Position numbers and translations under genes: made by a program
Notes under the pieces: generated by a model
What the model was told of the DNA's origin: nothing
The model's database searches: none
Seen by the model: only the letters and a program-made list of their open reading frames with translations
Shown: piece by piece, positions 10,050 to 22,162 of the stretch
Layout of the letters: each line of letters begins with the position of its first letter
Numbering within the stretch: the first letter of the stretch is position 1
Assembly (NCBI GenBank): GCA_021234155.1
Contig: JAJEKV010000003.1
Location: 7,690,413 to 7,754,412, forward strand
Direction: 5' to 3'
DNA length: 64,000 bases
Source: Isoetes taiwanensis
Taxonomy: Eukaryota; Streptophyta; Lycopodiopsida; Isoetales; Isoetaceae

Positions 10050-12130
10050 TGCATGGCCAACAAACAAAGATTCAGTGCCAACTTGATGAGTTCCTTCAAG
10101 CTGGATTGTTCCGCTATAGTTTTTCACCTTGCTCCTGTCTTGTTGGTCAAGGAAAAAGGATAGTTTCTGGCGCCAAAGTTCCAAGGTGCCAAAGTTTTTA
10201 GTCATCTTGATCTTAAGTCCGGGTGTTGGCAACTTGAAGTTGCACCCGAAGATGTGCATAAGACTATGTTTCCGACAACGTTTGGACACTGAGTTTTTTT
10301 GGTCATGCCATTTGGACTTACAAATGCGCCAGCTTCTTTTGCGAGGCTCATGGGGCAAATATTTGAAGATGTGCATGGCGCTTATGTTGTTGTTTTCTTT
10401 GATGACATATTGATGTTTTTTTTTTTTTAGTAAGACCGAGGAAGATCATTACTTGCATTTGCGGGAGGTTTTTCGTCGGTTAAGGAGGAGTCTATTACTT
10501 TTACTCCTAAGAAAAGTATCTTTTTCCATTCGAAAATTGAATATTTGAGCCATATTGTTTGCGCTGAGGGTCTTAAAGTTGATCCCAGTAAGGTACAAGC
10601 AATTGTGGATTGGCCAGTACCTACTTCAGATGCTGCATTGCGTTCCTTTGTGAGCTTATGCAGTTATTATAGGAAGTTTGTACAGAATTTTGCTCGTTTA
10701 GCTTCAGATTTATATTTGTTGCTACGAAAAGATGTTCCTTTCTAATGGAATCATAATCATCAGTTTGCTTTCCAAGTTTTAAAGGATGCCATGGTTAATC
10801 CTCCTGTTCTGCATTTGCCAAGTTTGGTCTACCTTACTTGTTATGTGTTGATGCAAGTGGTATGGCTTTGGGCGCAGTTTTGATGCAGGATGGTCATCCT
10901 ATTGCTTATGAGGTCGGAAGTTTTCTGACAAGGAAAGTAGATCTAGTATTTATGATAAAGAATTTCTGGCTGTCATTTATGCTTTCAAAGTGTGGCGACA
11001 CTATCTTTTAGGGTCGACGGTTCATATTTTGACTGACCATCAAAGCATTAGATGCTCGGAAAGGAAAGTGAAATGGGTTGTTTTTATGCAACATTATGAT
11101 TTCTCCAACGACTATCATTTTGGTAAAGAGAATGTTGTGTCGGACGCTTTAAGCTGACATTTTGTTGTTTGTTCTCTCTCTATAGTACAATCCGTCCATT
11201 GGCAACAGCCATTGTATGCCGCTGACCATGGTTATACGGAGATGTGGTTATTGGTTCAAAGTGGAAATGCTTAGGGGTATAAGATCGTTAATAGGTTCTT
11301 ATACAAAGGTCCAAAGCTATGCATTGTTCGTGACTTTAGACCACTTGTTTTTAGGAAGGTCCATGATATGCCTATTGTTGGGCATTGTGGCATGGGGGGG
11401 TGATTTCGGCAAAGATTAAACCATATTTTGTGTGGTCTGGATTGTAGAGAGATGTCTTCCTTCCTATTAGTCATTGTGTGACTTGCCAATGGATAAAGAA
11501 AGCGAGCAAGGAGCCTCTTGGTGTTCGTTTATCCTTACGTATTCAGGAAGCGACGTGGACGCCAATTATAATAGATGTTATTGTCAGTTTTTCCACAAGT
11601 CCTCGCCAGAATATTGGCAATTGGATGGTTGTTTGGACAATTTGAATAAGTTGACAGCTTATACTGCAGCTATGCTCTTTATCAAGAAGATGTTTAGGCT
11701 ACATAGGTTGCCTAAAGGTATTGTATCTAATTATAATACAAAGTATACCAGTAAATTCTGTAAGGCATTACTTATGCAGTTGGGAACTGAGTTAAGGTTC
11801 TCTATTACATAACCTGATGGACAACCTGAGGTGGTGAACAAGGTTATTTGTTCCATCATAAGAGGGTTTGTCAATGAACATCAAGGTCATTCGAAAGAGT
11901 ATTTGCCTATAGCTGAATTTGTATACAATAATGCCTATCAGTCTACCATAAAGATGACACATGTTTAGACGATCTATGGTTAGCCTGTGCGGAAGACACT
12001 TTTTGGAGTGTGTAAGGATGTTCCAGATGCTGATGATTTAGTTATTGAGCATAAGGATCTCATGGACTTGCTTCACGCTCCTATTCGAGATGCTCAGGAT
12101 TATTTTGCCAAGAAATCATCTAAGTGGTAG
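10050..12130 (+). pseudogene. pol: Gypsy pol: RT, RNase H, integrase (broken)
   Basis: The reverse transcriptase segment (10,050-10,430) shows [36 protein letters not shown] and the catalytic VVFFDDIL. A thumb segment follows with YLSHIVCAEGLKVDPSKVQA (10,540-10,745). RNase H (about 10,750-11,155) shows YDKEFLAVIYAFKVWRHYLL and ILTDHQSI. The integrase zinc-binding part contains HCVTC (11,470), and the core ends with a segment containing PDGQPEVVNK (11,812). The RT has lost the stretch between VKEK and the GAKVFSHLDL motif, and a poly(T) tract at 10,417-10,429 breaks the frame next to the active site. At least six stops or shifts are present. It cannot encode a working polyprotein. Confidence 0.85.
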
Positions 12131-12221
12131 TGGCCAATGTTTTTTTTAGAAAGGAGATTGGATATGGATAAGGATCCATAAGGGACACTTTAAGAAAGGT
12201 GCGCACAAGAAAGATCTTAAG

Positions 12222-12420
12222 TGTAAGGACGTGGAGTCCAAAGATGGCTTTTAGTCCAAAAGGGGGCCTATGGTCCAAAGAGGGTTTTGGTCCAAAGAAG
12301 GACCAAAGGGGGCGTGCATGCTATATAGTAGCTCGGGGGAGAGCTCTGGGGCAGCTGTGCTTTGGCTGAGAGCTCGTGGTTGGGTGGTGAGATAGCATGC
12401 CACGTCAAGTGTCTGTTTTA
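12222..12420 (+). repeat. Gypsy 3' LTR (199 bp)
   Basis: TGTAAGGACGTGGAG to GTCTGTTTTA matches the 5' LTR and keeps the middle section the 5' copy has lost. It contains several GGTCCAAAG words and CTATATAG, a possible TATA element. At about 0.2 kb it is a very short LTR for a Gypsy element. Confidence 0.85.
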
Positions 12421-15015
12421 CCATGCGTGAAATCCATTGTGCAAAAGCACCTTGTTTCATTCTCATCATCTATGGACATTATATAAAAGTCAAAGAACAA
12501 TGTACATTATAACCAGATACAAATTTATGTAGTTGCATGATTCTCCCGTAGTGGGGTGAGTACAGACAAAGTGCATGGACGATGAAAAGGTTTTCTCCTA
12601 GGTAAGATTGAGTCAGAAGCATGTACAACATAGAATAGATGAAAGGAATTCAAATCAACAAATATTAAGGCAAAACACATGTATTCACAAGATGAATGTG
12701 TGATCTTCATCAACAATGCAAAACCAAAATTCCTTTTTGCTCTTGGTTTTTTAAGGCCAAATATATTTATAGACTATACAAGCTAAATTCCTTCTACTCT
12801 TCATCAAGACTCTTTCACTTTGGTGATTTCAGAAATGCCTCTCAAATTGCAGCCCATTTCAGATAAAAGTTATAACTGACCTTGGCCTTCATATCACCGC
12901 CTACCTGCACATCACGGTCGACATCATAGCCATCTGGCACATGCCATGCCTGAACATATCGACCCCCCTGTGCAGTAAATAGAAGCTTGAAACCATGTAT
13001 CAAAAAATTACACCCCCTTCAGAACCAAAAAATTGCACCCCCTTTGGAGTGTATTGTTTGTTCCAAAACACATCTCATTTTACCGTACTTTTCTTTTGTC
13101 CATCTTTGCTAACATTTTCGGTGGCATGTTAGTCATCCATAATATCAGAAGATGTTAAATGTATGTTTAATGAACACTTTTTTAGCGCAACAACCCAACC
13201 CTGGGTGTAACGTTATCTCAAAGCCTAGGCTATCCATGTGTCTTAAAATTTGACATGGAAATTCCTATGGCCATTAGATCTTGATCTAAGAAAATAGATG
13301 ATTTAGAAAAATAAGCGAACAAGACTATTTAAGAACCATCACCATAAGTCCCATCTTGTCGATTCTTGCTTCAAACTCTCTTCTTATTGATTATGAATCC
13401 ATTGTGACCTACGTTATGTATTTTCTTCTCATGCATCAGCTGGAGGAACCCCGGTTGACCTTGATACGTATAGTTCTCTGCTAAAAAGATGTAAGTCTTT
13501 TTCATTAGGGAAGCATGTCCAGGTCGATATCCTTACAAGCAGGTGCTGGAGAATCATCTGATACAAATGTATCTTGGTTGTGGGGTTGTAGATGATGCTT
13601 GCATATTATTTGCTTATAGAATATCATTTGCTTGCAATTTATCTTAAAATAGAAAAAATATTTAATCTGACAAATACATTTGTGCAATTGTCCACAAGAG
13701 CAACAAAAGCTCTTGTGCGGGACTTCATTTGGGCACCCCTGTGGAAGTCGTTTCCAGCAAATGCCCCTCTATTTATGAACAACTATAAAGCACAAATGGC
13801 TGCAACACAAATCTAAAGTGACTCGTGTGATATGTCCACTGCACTGATCTAATTGGTTGATAGGTGTTTGTCGATTAGTTAGTTTGTGTTTGAATAACCA
13901 TTAATTTTTCAACTGATTGCACTTATGATAGTACTTAGGCTGTAGATCAGCTTCAGGTGTTAAAAGAATGAAATCCTGACATCACTATATTTAAAATATC
14001 TTATATGGTGGTTTCTATTTCTAACCGTGCACCTTGATTTAAACGGTCAATGAAGTTGAAGATTGAGTTCAGCAACAGCTTAATGCTATAATAGATGGGC
14101 AAGTATATGCTTATTTTCTACTACTTGCTTTCAATTTCCCTTTTTTCCTGAAGAACGATAGACTTCATATTAAATTGAAGGGTATGTTACAAAGGAAGAA
14201 GCTTCTCTCTTCGAGGTGCTTTTCAAGTCTAAAAAGAAACAAAATTGGCAAGAAATTTAAGAAGTAGCGTTTAACTTCCGATGTTTATTTCCACCTTCCA
14301 CTTTTTCAATTTAGATTGTGAAAGTTATTGTATTGTTGGTTGTCTTCAAGGAGCTACAAACGACAGATCTTGATGCTCTAAAAAAAGAGCGATAATAGTT
14401 CCAAAGTACGCAATTTATATGCTACTTAAATATATACAGCTGGGGTCACGTAGTTGTCTTCATTGATGATTTCTCTGCTGGTAGGGTATGGATAGGATAT
14501 ACTTTGAAGAAGGGACTAAACTATGCACCAAAAAGGTCAAAGCCTGCTACAGATTTGACCCGGGATATAATACAAAAGTAACCCAGCTTTACCTATCATT
14601 TGTAATAGTGTAGGTTATAGGTATCTATCTAACACCGGTACCCTCAACTGCTAGAGGGACTTGGAAAAATACACCCTTGAAGAAGTACAATTTTGATGCC
14701 CAAAACTTGCCCTTGATGGGGGTTGCCTTCATCCATTGCTCAAGGTAATACCATTATGCTGTTGTTTGTGTCTTAGCCTTTCTAACTAGTTCCTTTCCTT
14801 TTGTGTTACAGATGCGCACAAATTTTAAGAAGATTTTTCTAGAAACGAGATAGGTGAACATTTGTTCAGATGCCTTATCTTCAAATATGTGAAATTCAAA
14901 AACATATAGCGACTATATTAATGTTTTAGTTGCACAATGTACATGTTCATCTAAATTAATTGAGGTAGTCTTAATTTTGTGCTAATACTTCCTTTGTTGT
15001 TGGCTGCGTATGTAA
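12421..15015. other. Intergenic DNA, no gene seen
   Basis: About 2.6 kb without a supported gene. Open frames are under 80 codons and carry no domain I recognise. Short repeats are minor, for example TTGCACCCCCTT-like words near 13,005-13,045. No tRNA, terminal inverted repeat or LTR was found. Confidence 0.4.
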
Positions 15016-15019
15016 CATA

Positions 15020-15982
15020 GGTTTGAGGAGATGCCTACCACTAACTTTGTAGAGAGCAGGTATGTATACTTCTGCTTCATTCCACATTCCACTAGCATCA
15101 TATCATAGGGAGTTCGTGCTTTAACTCATAAGTCTGTTCTTAGAAATTTTTTCTGGACCTTTCTTATCTTTTTCTAAGTATCTTCTGCTACTCCAGGTGC
15201 CCACACTCATAGCCATACAACACAACAGTTTGTACAAGAACTTTATACAACATTCTTTTCAACTCAAAGTTCCAAATATCTGCCTTTGCACTCCTGCACT
15301 GCATGCTAAAGAGAGCCTTTAATCCTGCACTCACCTTTTGATCTACTGTCTGATTCCAACTCGAACTTTTATCCACATGAACCCCCAAGTACTTATATGA
15401 GTCCACTATCTCCACCTATTCATTCTTATACAAAAACTTGAGATGCCCAACTTTATGCGCCCAAAGACAATCAATTTGGTTTTAGCCAGATTAGCCTTCA
15501 TGCGCTTGTTATCACAAAATAGAGATAAGGCTTATATGTTTCTGCATTCTTGCCATCAACCTGGATAAAATAACTATGTCATTCGCATATAACAACATAC
15601 TCAGCATGTAGCCACCTAGAGTTGTACCATCTCCTCCTGAATGTATGATCCATTCTTCTAGCTGGTCTATAAACAATCCGAACAAGGTAGGGGACATAAG
15701 GCATCCCCGTTTAACCCCCATGTTACTAGTCACCTCATCCAACCCTGTCCTAGAATAAGGAAATGATAACTGAACCACAACTCTTTCATATAGCAACTTT
15801 ACAGCCATTCTCAATTCCACTGGAATCCCAAGCATCTCCACGCGCTCCCAAAGATTTAACCTGTCCACCATATCGAATGCTTTTGTAAAATCTACAAAAA
15901 GTGCGTATAATGGTTTTCTAGTTCCTATAACTGAATTAATCATCGCATGTAAGGTAATCAAATGGTCTATTCTGTGGCAAGG
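15020..15982 (-). pseudogene. LINE reverse transcriptase, C-terminal part
   Basis: The segment 15,982-15,512 shows the palm and fingers motifs FVDFTKAFDMVDR, GVKRGCLMSPTLFGLFID and LLYANDIVIL. The active-site box is YAND instead of the usual YADD, so an aspartate needed for metal binding is lost. After a frame break, 15,415-15,188 continues with YKYLGVHVDKSSSWNQTV, the thumb-like region. A degraded stretch to about 15,020 contains TPYDMMLVECG, which parallels TTILYETG in the LINE at 62.6 kb. The gene is dead, and the substitution together with the stops suggests considerable age. Confidence 0.85.
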
Positions 15983-17030
15983 TCCTATAGACAACATATA
16001 TGTCGGCCGAAGTGAAGTGGTATTCTCATTGAGCTTTGTGAAATCGTTGAGTACAAATTAATTCCCCTACTGGGGTAGAACTTTTGAAAGAACTTGAATT
16101 TTAAATGCTCCGAAACTAGACAATCATCGAGAGCACGAAGAAACTAGGAAATACAAGATAAAGAGATCTTTCATCCGCCGCTCGGTTTATCCAAAGAAGC
16201 AAAAGCTGGCGATCGCCTCTCATCGGAATCAAAAAGCCCCGCCCTTGCGCGATCCCGTGCACCCCAATCACCAAGAGACCTCAAAAGTAACCTGCAACAG
16301 CAAAGATGAAAAAATGACCCGTCAAGGAGTTAGGCGCCTTGCGCATTAATGCATTCAATATCTAATAAAGTTCAGGGGCTCCAGGGCCACGCTGAAAAAG
16401 AAACAACAACCGACCAATCGAGAACTGTCCGCGGAATGACTATCGCGAAGAAAAATATCCGATTAGTGCTGCCTCAGAGGCTACATCGCCACGCTGAGAG
16501 ATGATAAAAAATGGAAAATGCCTCAGAGGCTACAGTGCCACGCTGAGAGATAATAAAAAATGGAGAATGCCCCAAAGGCTACAGTGCCACGCTGAGAAAG
16601 ATGAAACATAAGAACATACAAACTTGCAAAGAACAACAAAAAATGGAGGATGTCAGAGGCATCAAAGCAACCTGAGAGGTAGAGAAAGCAGACAGAAACT
16701 GAAGATGGCCACTCGACCAAAAAGAATTAGAGCAACATCAACATGGAACGGAAGAATAAAATGGAACAATGACTGACAACAAGCCTAAAAACTCAACCGA
16801 AACTAGAGCCAAATAACCTACATCATCCGTGAAGAACACAAAGAGAGGGGGGAAGGGGGAAGGTAGGTAGAGGTGCTAATGACAAAAACAAAGCTCAAGA
16901 GAACGCCGATAAGGAAGAAGTAGAAGAGACATGTATATAAAGGAAAATTGGGCTCAGAATAGCAAATGACGTCCCTTGCCAAAGAATGGTGGTTCTAGCA
17001 ATAGAACCTTGACATTATTGACTTCTTAAG
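15983..17030. other. 1,048-bp insertion inside the LINE, origin unknown
   Basis: The LINE protein sequence is contiguous on either side, so this block was inserted later. It holds no recognisable gene. It contains a minisatellite (16,470-16,615) and a purine-rich tract near 16,845-16,870. I could not identify terminal inverted repeats, and flanking duplication is at best 3-4 bases (AAG). It could be a deleted transposon or filler DNA. Confidence 0.6.
16470..16615. repeat. 48-bp minisatellite, three copies
   Basis: Three imperfect copies of a unit containing CAGAGGCTACAGTGCCACGC and ending GATAATAAAAAATGGA start near 16,472, 16,521 and 16,569. A related word (GGGCTCCAGGGCCACGCTGA) occurs near 16,376. 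Confidence 0.8.
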
Positions 17031-17395
17031 CCTGAAGCCTGCCTGCCCGATTGCCCTGACATTATTAACCTCAGCCCACCCACTAATCTTTCTGTTCACC
17101 ATGCTAGCAAAGAGTTTCGCAAAAAGGTTACTAACCATTATCATTCTATAATTATTTGGATCCTTCTCGTCTCCCGTTTTATGTAAGAGGATAACCCTGT
17201 TTACTTGCCAACCCGCCTGGGAATCCATCTCTCAGAACCACATTCATTAATTTCCAAAGAACCTCCTAAGTTTTTGAACCTTCCCATTTAAACATCTCAG
17301 CTACCAATCCCAACGTACTTGTGGCCTTACCATTTGCCAATGATTGTAAGCCAAACTGAATATCTTCTAGCATGAACTCCCACTCACCCCCCGTT
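17031..17395 (-). pseudogene. LINE reverse transcriptase, N-terminal part
   Basis: From 17,390 downward the translation contains LEDIQFGLQSLANGKATSTL and GLVAEMFKW, the 'I---L---NGKA-G-DG---E-LK' region that opens the LINE RT. The next frame has ILLHKTGDEKDPNNYRMIMV and GQAGFR. A stop and a frameshift separate the two. Homology stops at about 17,395, where a GC-rich block begins. Confidence 0.8.
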
Positions 17396-18165
17396 ATCCC
17401 TGCTGAGCGTAGCTACTGGGGACCCATAGCGGGCTAGGCTTATAGCCAATTACTTCGAGTGGGCCGGGTATGGGTCCGACACCTCCTGGGGCAAGGGTCT
17501 CGCCCTGCCTCTCAAGAGTTGCAGGTGCCGGCCTGGCTCTTGTTTTGGGGGGTTCAGTCGGGTAAGAATCGTGTGTCACCATGATTCTCTAGCCGCCCAT
17601 GGAACCTTTAGACCCTGGGAATGGGAGATGCAACCCTTCCTGCCTCATCGGACCGGGAGATGCAACCCGGAGTAGTCTCGATGGGTGATGCCACGAGATT
17701 GCAAATCCAGCAGGCTATAGTCATGCCAGAGCCCGATCTAGCCCATCTGCAAAGTATGCACATGAGGGGCGGATGGAGTGATCAACCCTAGCCATTGTCT
17801 ATAGCCAGCACCGCCATTGTTATGCCTCGGTCTACTCTATCTTGTGGCCTAGCTGTCAGTCTACCTCCCCATGAGTCCGATCCTTGGGTAGGAGATCTCA
17901 TGTTTTATGGCATATGTTTATCTCTATTGTATCTATGGATGTATGGATGTGCTACTCTTCGTGGTAGTTCGATGTATTGTTATTATTAGTGCTGACATTG
18001 TTTATGCTTCCACTGTTATAGGGGCCCATAGGGGAAGGGCGCGCAAGACACCTTCGTGTTCGTGACACCCTGGAGTGCGGGATAGATGGAGGGCATGTGC
18101 GATCGAAGGATCGGATGGGGGATTTTCAACAAAGTGTATGGTCGGGCTCCGTATATTTTGTAAGG
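17396..18165. other. GC-rich block of unknown origin
   Basis: The base composition changes sharply at about 17,396: runs such as GTGGGCCGGGTATGGGTCC and GGGGCAAGGGTCTCGCCC replace AT-rich DNA. GGGAGATGCAACCC occurs twice (near 17,621 and 17,659). No frame gives a recognisable protein. The block directly abuts the 5' end of the truncated LINE, so it could be the 5' leader of another element. Composition returns to normal by about 18,165. Confidence 0.5.
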
Positions 18166-18781
18166 AGCGTCACAATTGGGAGCTGATTCTCATCTAAATA
18201 AACCCAATAGAAAGAAATACTCTAGCTATGTTGTAGCCAGAAACTATTTCATGAAAAAAAATATCCACAAAATCCAGCTCCATGTGGATTCTGGAATTGG
18301 CAGAAAACCATGGACCGAATGATGCCAGCAACGGAAGATTGGTGCAATGCTTCAAGGATCACAACGAATTTGCTTGGAGAAAAATTTGACAACATTGTAG
18401 CTTACAGGTTAAATCATGGCATAAAAGACCATTTCTATTTCTAAGGTGCAAGGTAGAATCTCGATGCTAATGCTCCTTGGCAGGTAAAATAGAACAAGGT
18501 TCTTAATCAGAATGAAACAAACTGATATAGAAATTCTAAAATACATCAGGAGAATTCATGCACAGAAGCAAAGATGTGCACAAGAACAGAATAAACAGAA
18601 GCAAGTTTAAATTCGAAACCAAGTGTTCAAATCTTACCTTGTTCACAATAGAAGAATCCTCCAATGTAGCTCCACCATTTGCTGTGGTTACTAGTTTATA
18701 CATGTTCTCCTTGTCTTCATGTTGAGCATCAGCCAGAAGCCGCTAATTTTCCTTTCCAAACAGTCTTTGTGATAAACAATG

Positions 18782-19015
18782 CTAGGACGTAGTTGTCTTC
18801 TGGCAACCTTTTGAATTGACCCCTAGGAACACTGATTTTGCCTCTGTTTTAGGAGGCAAAGGGGTTACTACGGTCTGTATCCATATTCAAAATGGCCATC
18901 GGGCCACATTCTCGCAGAACCATGCAACAATGGCCTAATCGAGCATATTCCTCATTAGAAGGAACGATCACATAAACAAAAACAAGTGACAGAACTTTCT
19001 TGAGGTCCAACATCC
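18782..19015. repeat. Direct repeat, copy 1 (partner at 20,088)
   Basis: Contains TTTTAGGAGGCAAAGGGGTT, CTGTATCCATATTCAAAATG, GGCCATCG and CAAAAACAAGTGACAGAACT. The same words occur in the same order at 20,088-20,312 with scattered substitutions and small indels. About 1.07 kb of unrelated DNA lies between the copies. Confidence 0.85.
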
Positions 19016-20087
19016 ATGAAGAGTCTCAAATGGAGTTTTTAACTATAAATTTCTAGTGGGTTCCGATTAGAAACATAACTTCTTTTTATAAGAGCTTCTG
19101 CGCAAAAACCAGGTGCTAGCTATTTGAGTTTCTAGCTGTTTGTGATTCTAATTAAATCGAAAAGGGACATGTTTTGTGCTTTGCCACTCCATGTTATGGA
19201 ATGTGCATAATTGACAATCATTTGTTTATAAATATCCTCAGTATCTAGAAGAGGATAAAGAAATACACTGACTGTCCCTTCCCAAGGAATATAAGAAGAT
19301 AAATGCTACAAAGCTTGCACCAAGTGAGGTCAAGGAAGAATTTAGACAAAAATATGGCATGAAGATGCTCTGTTGCAAGCCTGATATAAGGTTTGAAGTT
19401 TGAGGCTTGTTGTTGCATCACTACTTGAAGAACTCTACTCAAGATTGCACCAAGACATAGCACTGTGGCATTTTATGGTAGCTTCATAGGGCCGTCCTCC
19501 ACGAGACAGATTACGCCCCCTTGATATCTACAAAAAATATCAATATTCAATGGCATGCTTCACATGTTAAGAAAATATGATCAATTTTTTAGACTAAAGA
19601 ACAGACGTAAAGACATCAAGACATGCATTTGGTAAGCTTAAAAGATCCATGCAGAATAATAAGAAATTTGAATTACATTTGGCTTAAGACCTTCAAGCTA
19701 TATTAGCTGGAGCAACTATCCTTGTTGGCATCAAGTGGCTGCCATACATATTTGCTAGTGCACTTCCTGCAAGAAAGGTGTAGATTTGCCCATCTGTTAA
19801 TTCTATCTATATACTCTTAAAATTGAAACTCACGTATTCACAAGACTTTGCAACGGTAGGGAACAAAGAAATTGCTCCACGGGATATTTGCTGCATATTG
19901 CTACCATATCTTGAGTAGTTTAGATGGCACTGCATGATACAATCAAACTACAACAATATTAGAATGAATTGACCTGTAGCTTAGATGCGACTGCCTCTGT
20001 TATCTTGGACAAAAATGATCTAGAAAGTTTTAAGGAGCAAAATTGGTTGTAAATGTTAGTCCATTATCCATTATAGAGTTTGTCAGG

Positions 20088-20312
20088 ACGCAGTGGCCTT
20101 CTGGCAATCGAGCCCTAGGAAGATCACTTATTTTGCTTCTGTTTTAGGAGGCAAAGAGGTTACTACAGTCTGTATCCATATTCAAAATGGCCATCGAACC
20201 ACATTATCACAGAACCCTGCAACAATGGTCTAAATGGGCATAGTCCTCATTAGAAGGAATTTTGCTCACATAAACAAAAACAAGTGACGGAACTTCCTTG
20301 AGGTCCAGCATC
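20088..20312. repeat. Direct repeat, copy 2 (partner at 18,782)
   Basis: Aligned copy of 18,782-19,015, from AGGACGCAGTGGCCTTCTGG to TTGAGGTCCAGCATCC. There is no TG...CA border, primer-binding site or polypurine tract next to either copy, so an LTR interpretation is not supported. Confidence 0.85.
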
Positions 20313-21798
20313 CTATTACATGGATCGATGTCTATAATATATAAATTAAAAGTAGTTCTCCTAAGAAAGACTCACAAAACTAGGCTCTGTTGTGGTTTTC
20401 TGGTCAGGACATATGCAACTCAAGAAAGACTCACTGAACCAGGATGGTTTGCGGTCAGAACATATGCAAGCATGGCGTCGTCTCCTATCTCCGGTCCATT
20501 TTTTTGGACTTTTCTAATTTTCTTAACCATCGATTTGGAAAATATCACATCCAATGGCATAAAATAGTGCCACATCAGTTTTTGATGAGGTGGAGGTGCT
20601 ACGTGGATAGGCTAGAATGGCAAGAAAAGCTGTAGAGTTGGTTGGGCTGGTGTGCTAAAAAGAAAAACTTCCTTTTGTTTGGATGCATATTTATTCACAC
20701 GAGGGATGATGCAAGACATCAAAGAGCTATTGGATGGGTATATTCTGAGATTATATCTCATTTGGACTATAGATAGCGATCCTCGTTCATAGGGTACGCT
20801 TCCACATGTTAGAATATATCGTATAGCAAGATCAATGAGATACTACAAGATTTCAAATAAAATACTTAATGGTTTTAATTTTATCGAAGAATATATTATG
20901 CCCATTTAATGACACATTTCTTACCCTTTAGAATGTCGTATTTTGTAATACCATGAATTTTCTTTCCCTTTTGTTAGATACCGTCAAACAAAAAATGAAG
21001 GCAAGAACTACTAACCAGCTGCGTTCTCTACTAACCAGTTTGGAATCGGCATGTTTGTCATTGGTTTGAGCTTGCTAAATCCCAATACCCCCTATTGTGG
21101 TTCTGTGTCCGTGTTCCAAAGAGTTATAGGGCAGTTTAGGGTGGTTTTCTGGGCTAAAAATTTGACGGGCAGATTTCTGTTGTCAACTCAAGAAGATGAA
21201 ATTTTTCTTTGTACTTCTAATACCGGCCCTTTTAGTCTAAAAATGCCCTATTCAAGGCCAAATTGGTTTTTCAGGGTATTTCAGGCTCTACTAGTGAAAT
21301 CTACTACTCAAATCCAGCCTTGAAATTACTCCATGTGGTCGCAACACACACAGCAAGAGCCAGCCTGAATATCAGACATCTTATCCGAAATCCGCTAAGA
21401 GATAGCGCGCCTCTAGTCAGGACTCGAATTTAGTGGCCCACCCAACTGGAAAAAATGCGGCCTTCATTTTATGTTACTGGAAAAAAGCTAAGTTCACTTC
21501 TTTTTTAAAGCCTATTTCCCGATTTTTTTGCAAAAAATAGCGAGAAAATCGCCAGAAATTTTTTAACTCATCGGAAATTTTTAAGGATGGCCAGATTTTT
21601 GGGGGCCAACACACCCTTATCCCCTCCCAAGTCCCCATTTTCGAACCATGCTCCAACTTTCAAATTTGGCGATCCACTACGTAGGTCAGGTAAAGCGGAT
21701 AAAAATTTGGACACACGTATCCAATTTGCCCCAATTTTAGAATAGTGACGAAGAATATTCTTTGGAATCTAGCCAAATTGAATTATACAAGAGTTGAA

Positions 21799-22160
21799 AC
21801 AACCCAGGCGGACATCAAATGCAAGATGGGATAATTTGAGGTGGAGGAATGCTAAGGCAACAACCAGTTAACCAGCCACAGTATACATGTAAGCCAATTT
21901 CTACTGGTATACCACACTAATCCACTACAGATTAGTTGGCTTATCCTGCCGCCTTATGGCAGACAAAGTGGAGGACACGTATAGGCTTAAGTTCTACCAC
22001 GTCGGGGATCATCATCGTATAACCCCAGTAACCAACTCCCAAATATAAACATACACTTGTCAGGAGGGTTATAGTGTGTAGAGTCCACACCATTCAAACT
22101 TGACTAAACCTTCTTTACAATGAGGCAAGCAAAAGAATTTTTCACTGCGAGCTTCTTGTT
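21799..22160. repeat. Direct repeat flanking the Copia-1 region, left copy
   Basis: The stretch with GGTAATTTGAGGTGGAGGAA-like sequence (21,825-21,852) and the stretch GTGTAGAGTCCACACCATTC through TTTTTCACTGCGAGCTTCTT (22,075-22,157) reappear together at 28,541-28,692. The left copy has about 214 bp between the two parts that the right copy lacks. The pair brackets the hairpin, the MITE and Copia-1. Confidence 0.8.
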
Positions 22161-22162
22161 AT

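Larger units (their letters stand above)
9247..12420 (+). mobile_element. Degenerate Ty3/Gypsy LTR retrotransposon
   Basis: Two direct repeats with a retroviral-type pol between them define this element of about 3.2 kb. The left LTR is followed one base later by a tRNA-iMet primer-binding site. Pol order is reverse transcriptase, RNase H, integrase, which is the Gypsy order. The gag region is missing: 9,370-9,930 shows nothing gag-like, and the RT starts directly near 10,050. Stops and frameshifts occur throughout. No matching 5-bp target duplication was found. Confidence 0.85.
15020..17395 (-). mobile_element. LINE retrotransposon fragment, split by an insertion
   Basis: On the minus strand the segment 17,395-17,031 encodes the start of a LINE reverse transcriptase, and 15,982-15,020 encodes the rest. 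Between them lies 1.05 kb of unrelated DNA. The protein order across the gap is GQAGFR then PCHRIDHLITL, matching the continuous motif GFRPEHSTIDHLVTL in the LINE at the right edge of this window. The endonuclease domain and the 3' tail are not visible, so the element is truncated at both ends. Confidence 0.85.
18166..21790. other. Intergenic DNA with one diverged direct repeat
   Basis: No gene is supported. The only structured feature is a direct repeat of about 0.23 kb at 18,782-19,015 and 20,088-20,312. Other open frames are short and unrecognised. Confidence 0.4.

Noticed and set aside
18782-20312. LTR retrotransposon bounded by the 0.23 kb repeats
   Set aside because: There is no TG...CA border, primer-binding site, polypurine tract or coding sequence between them.
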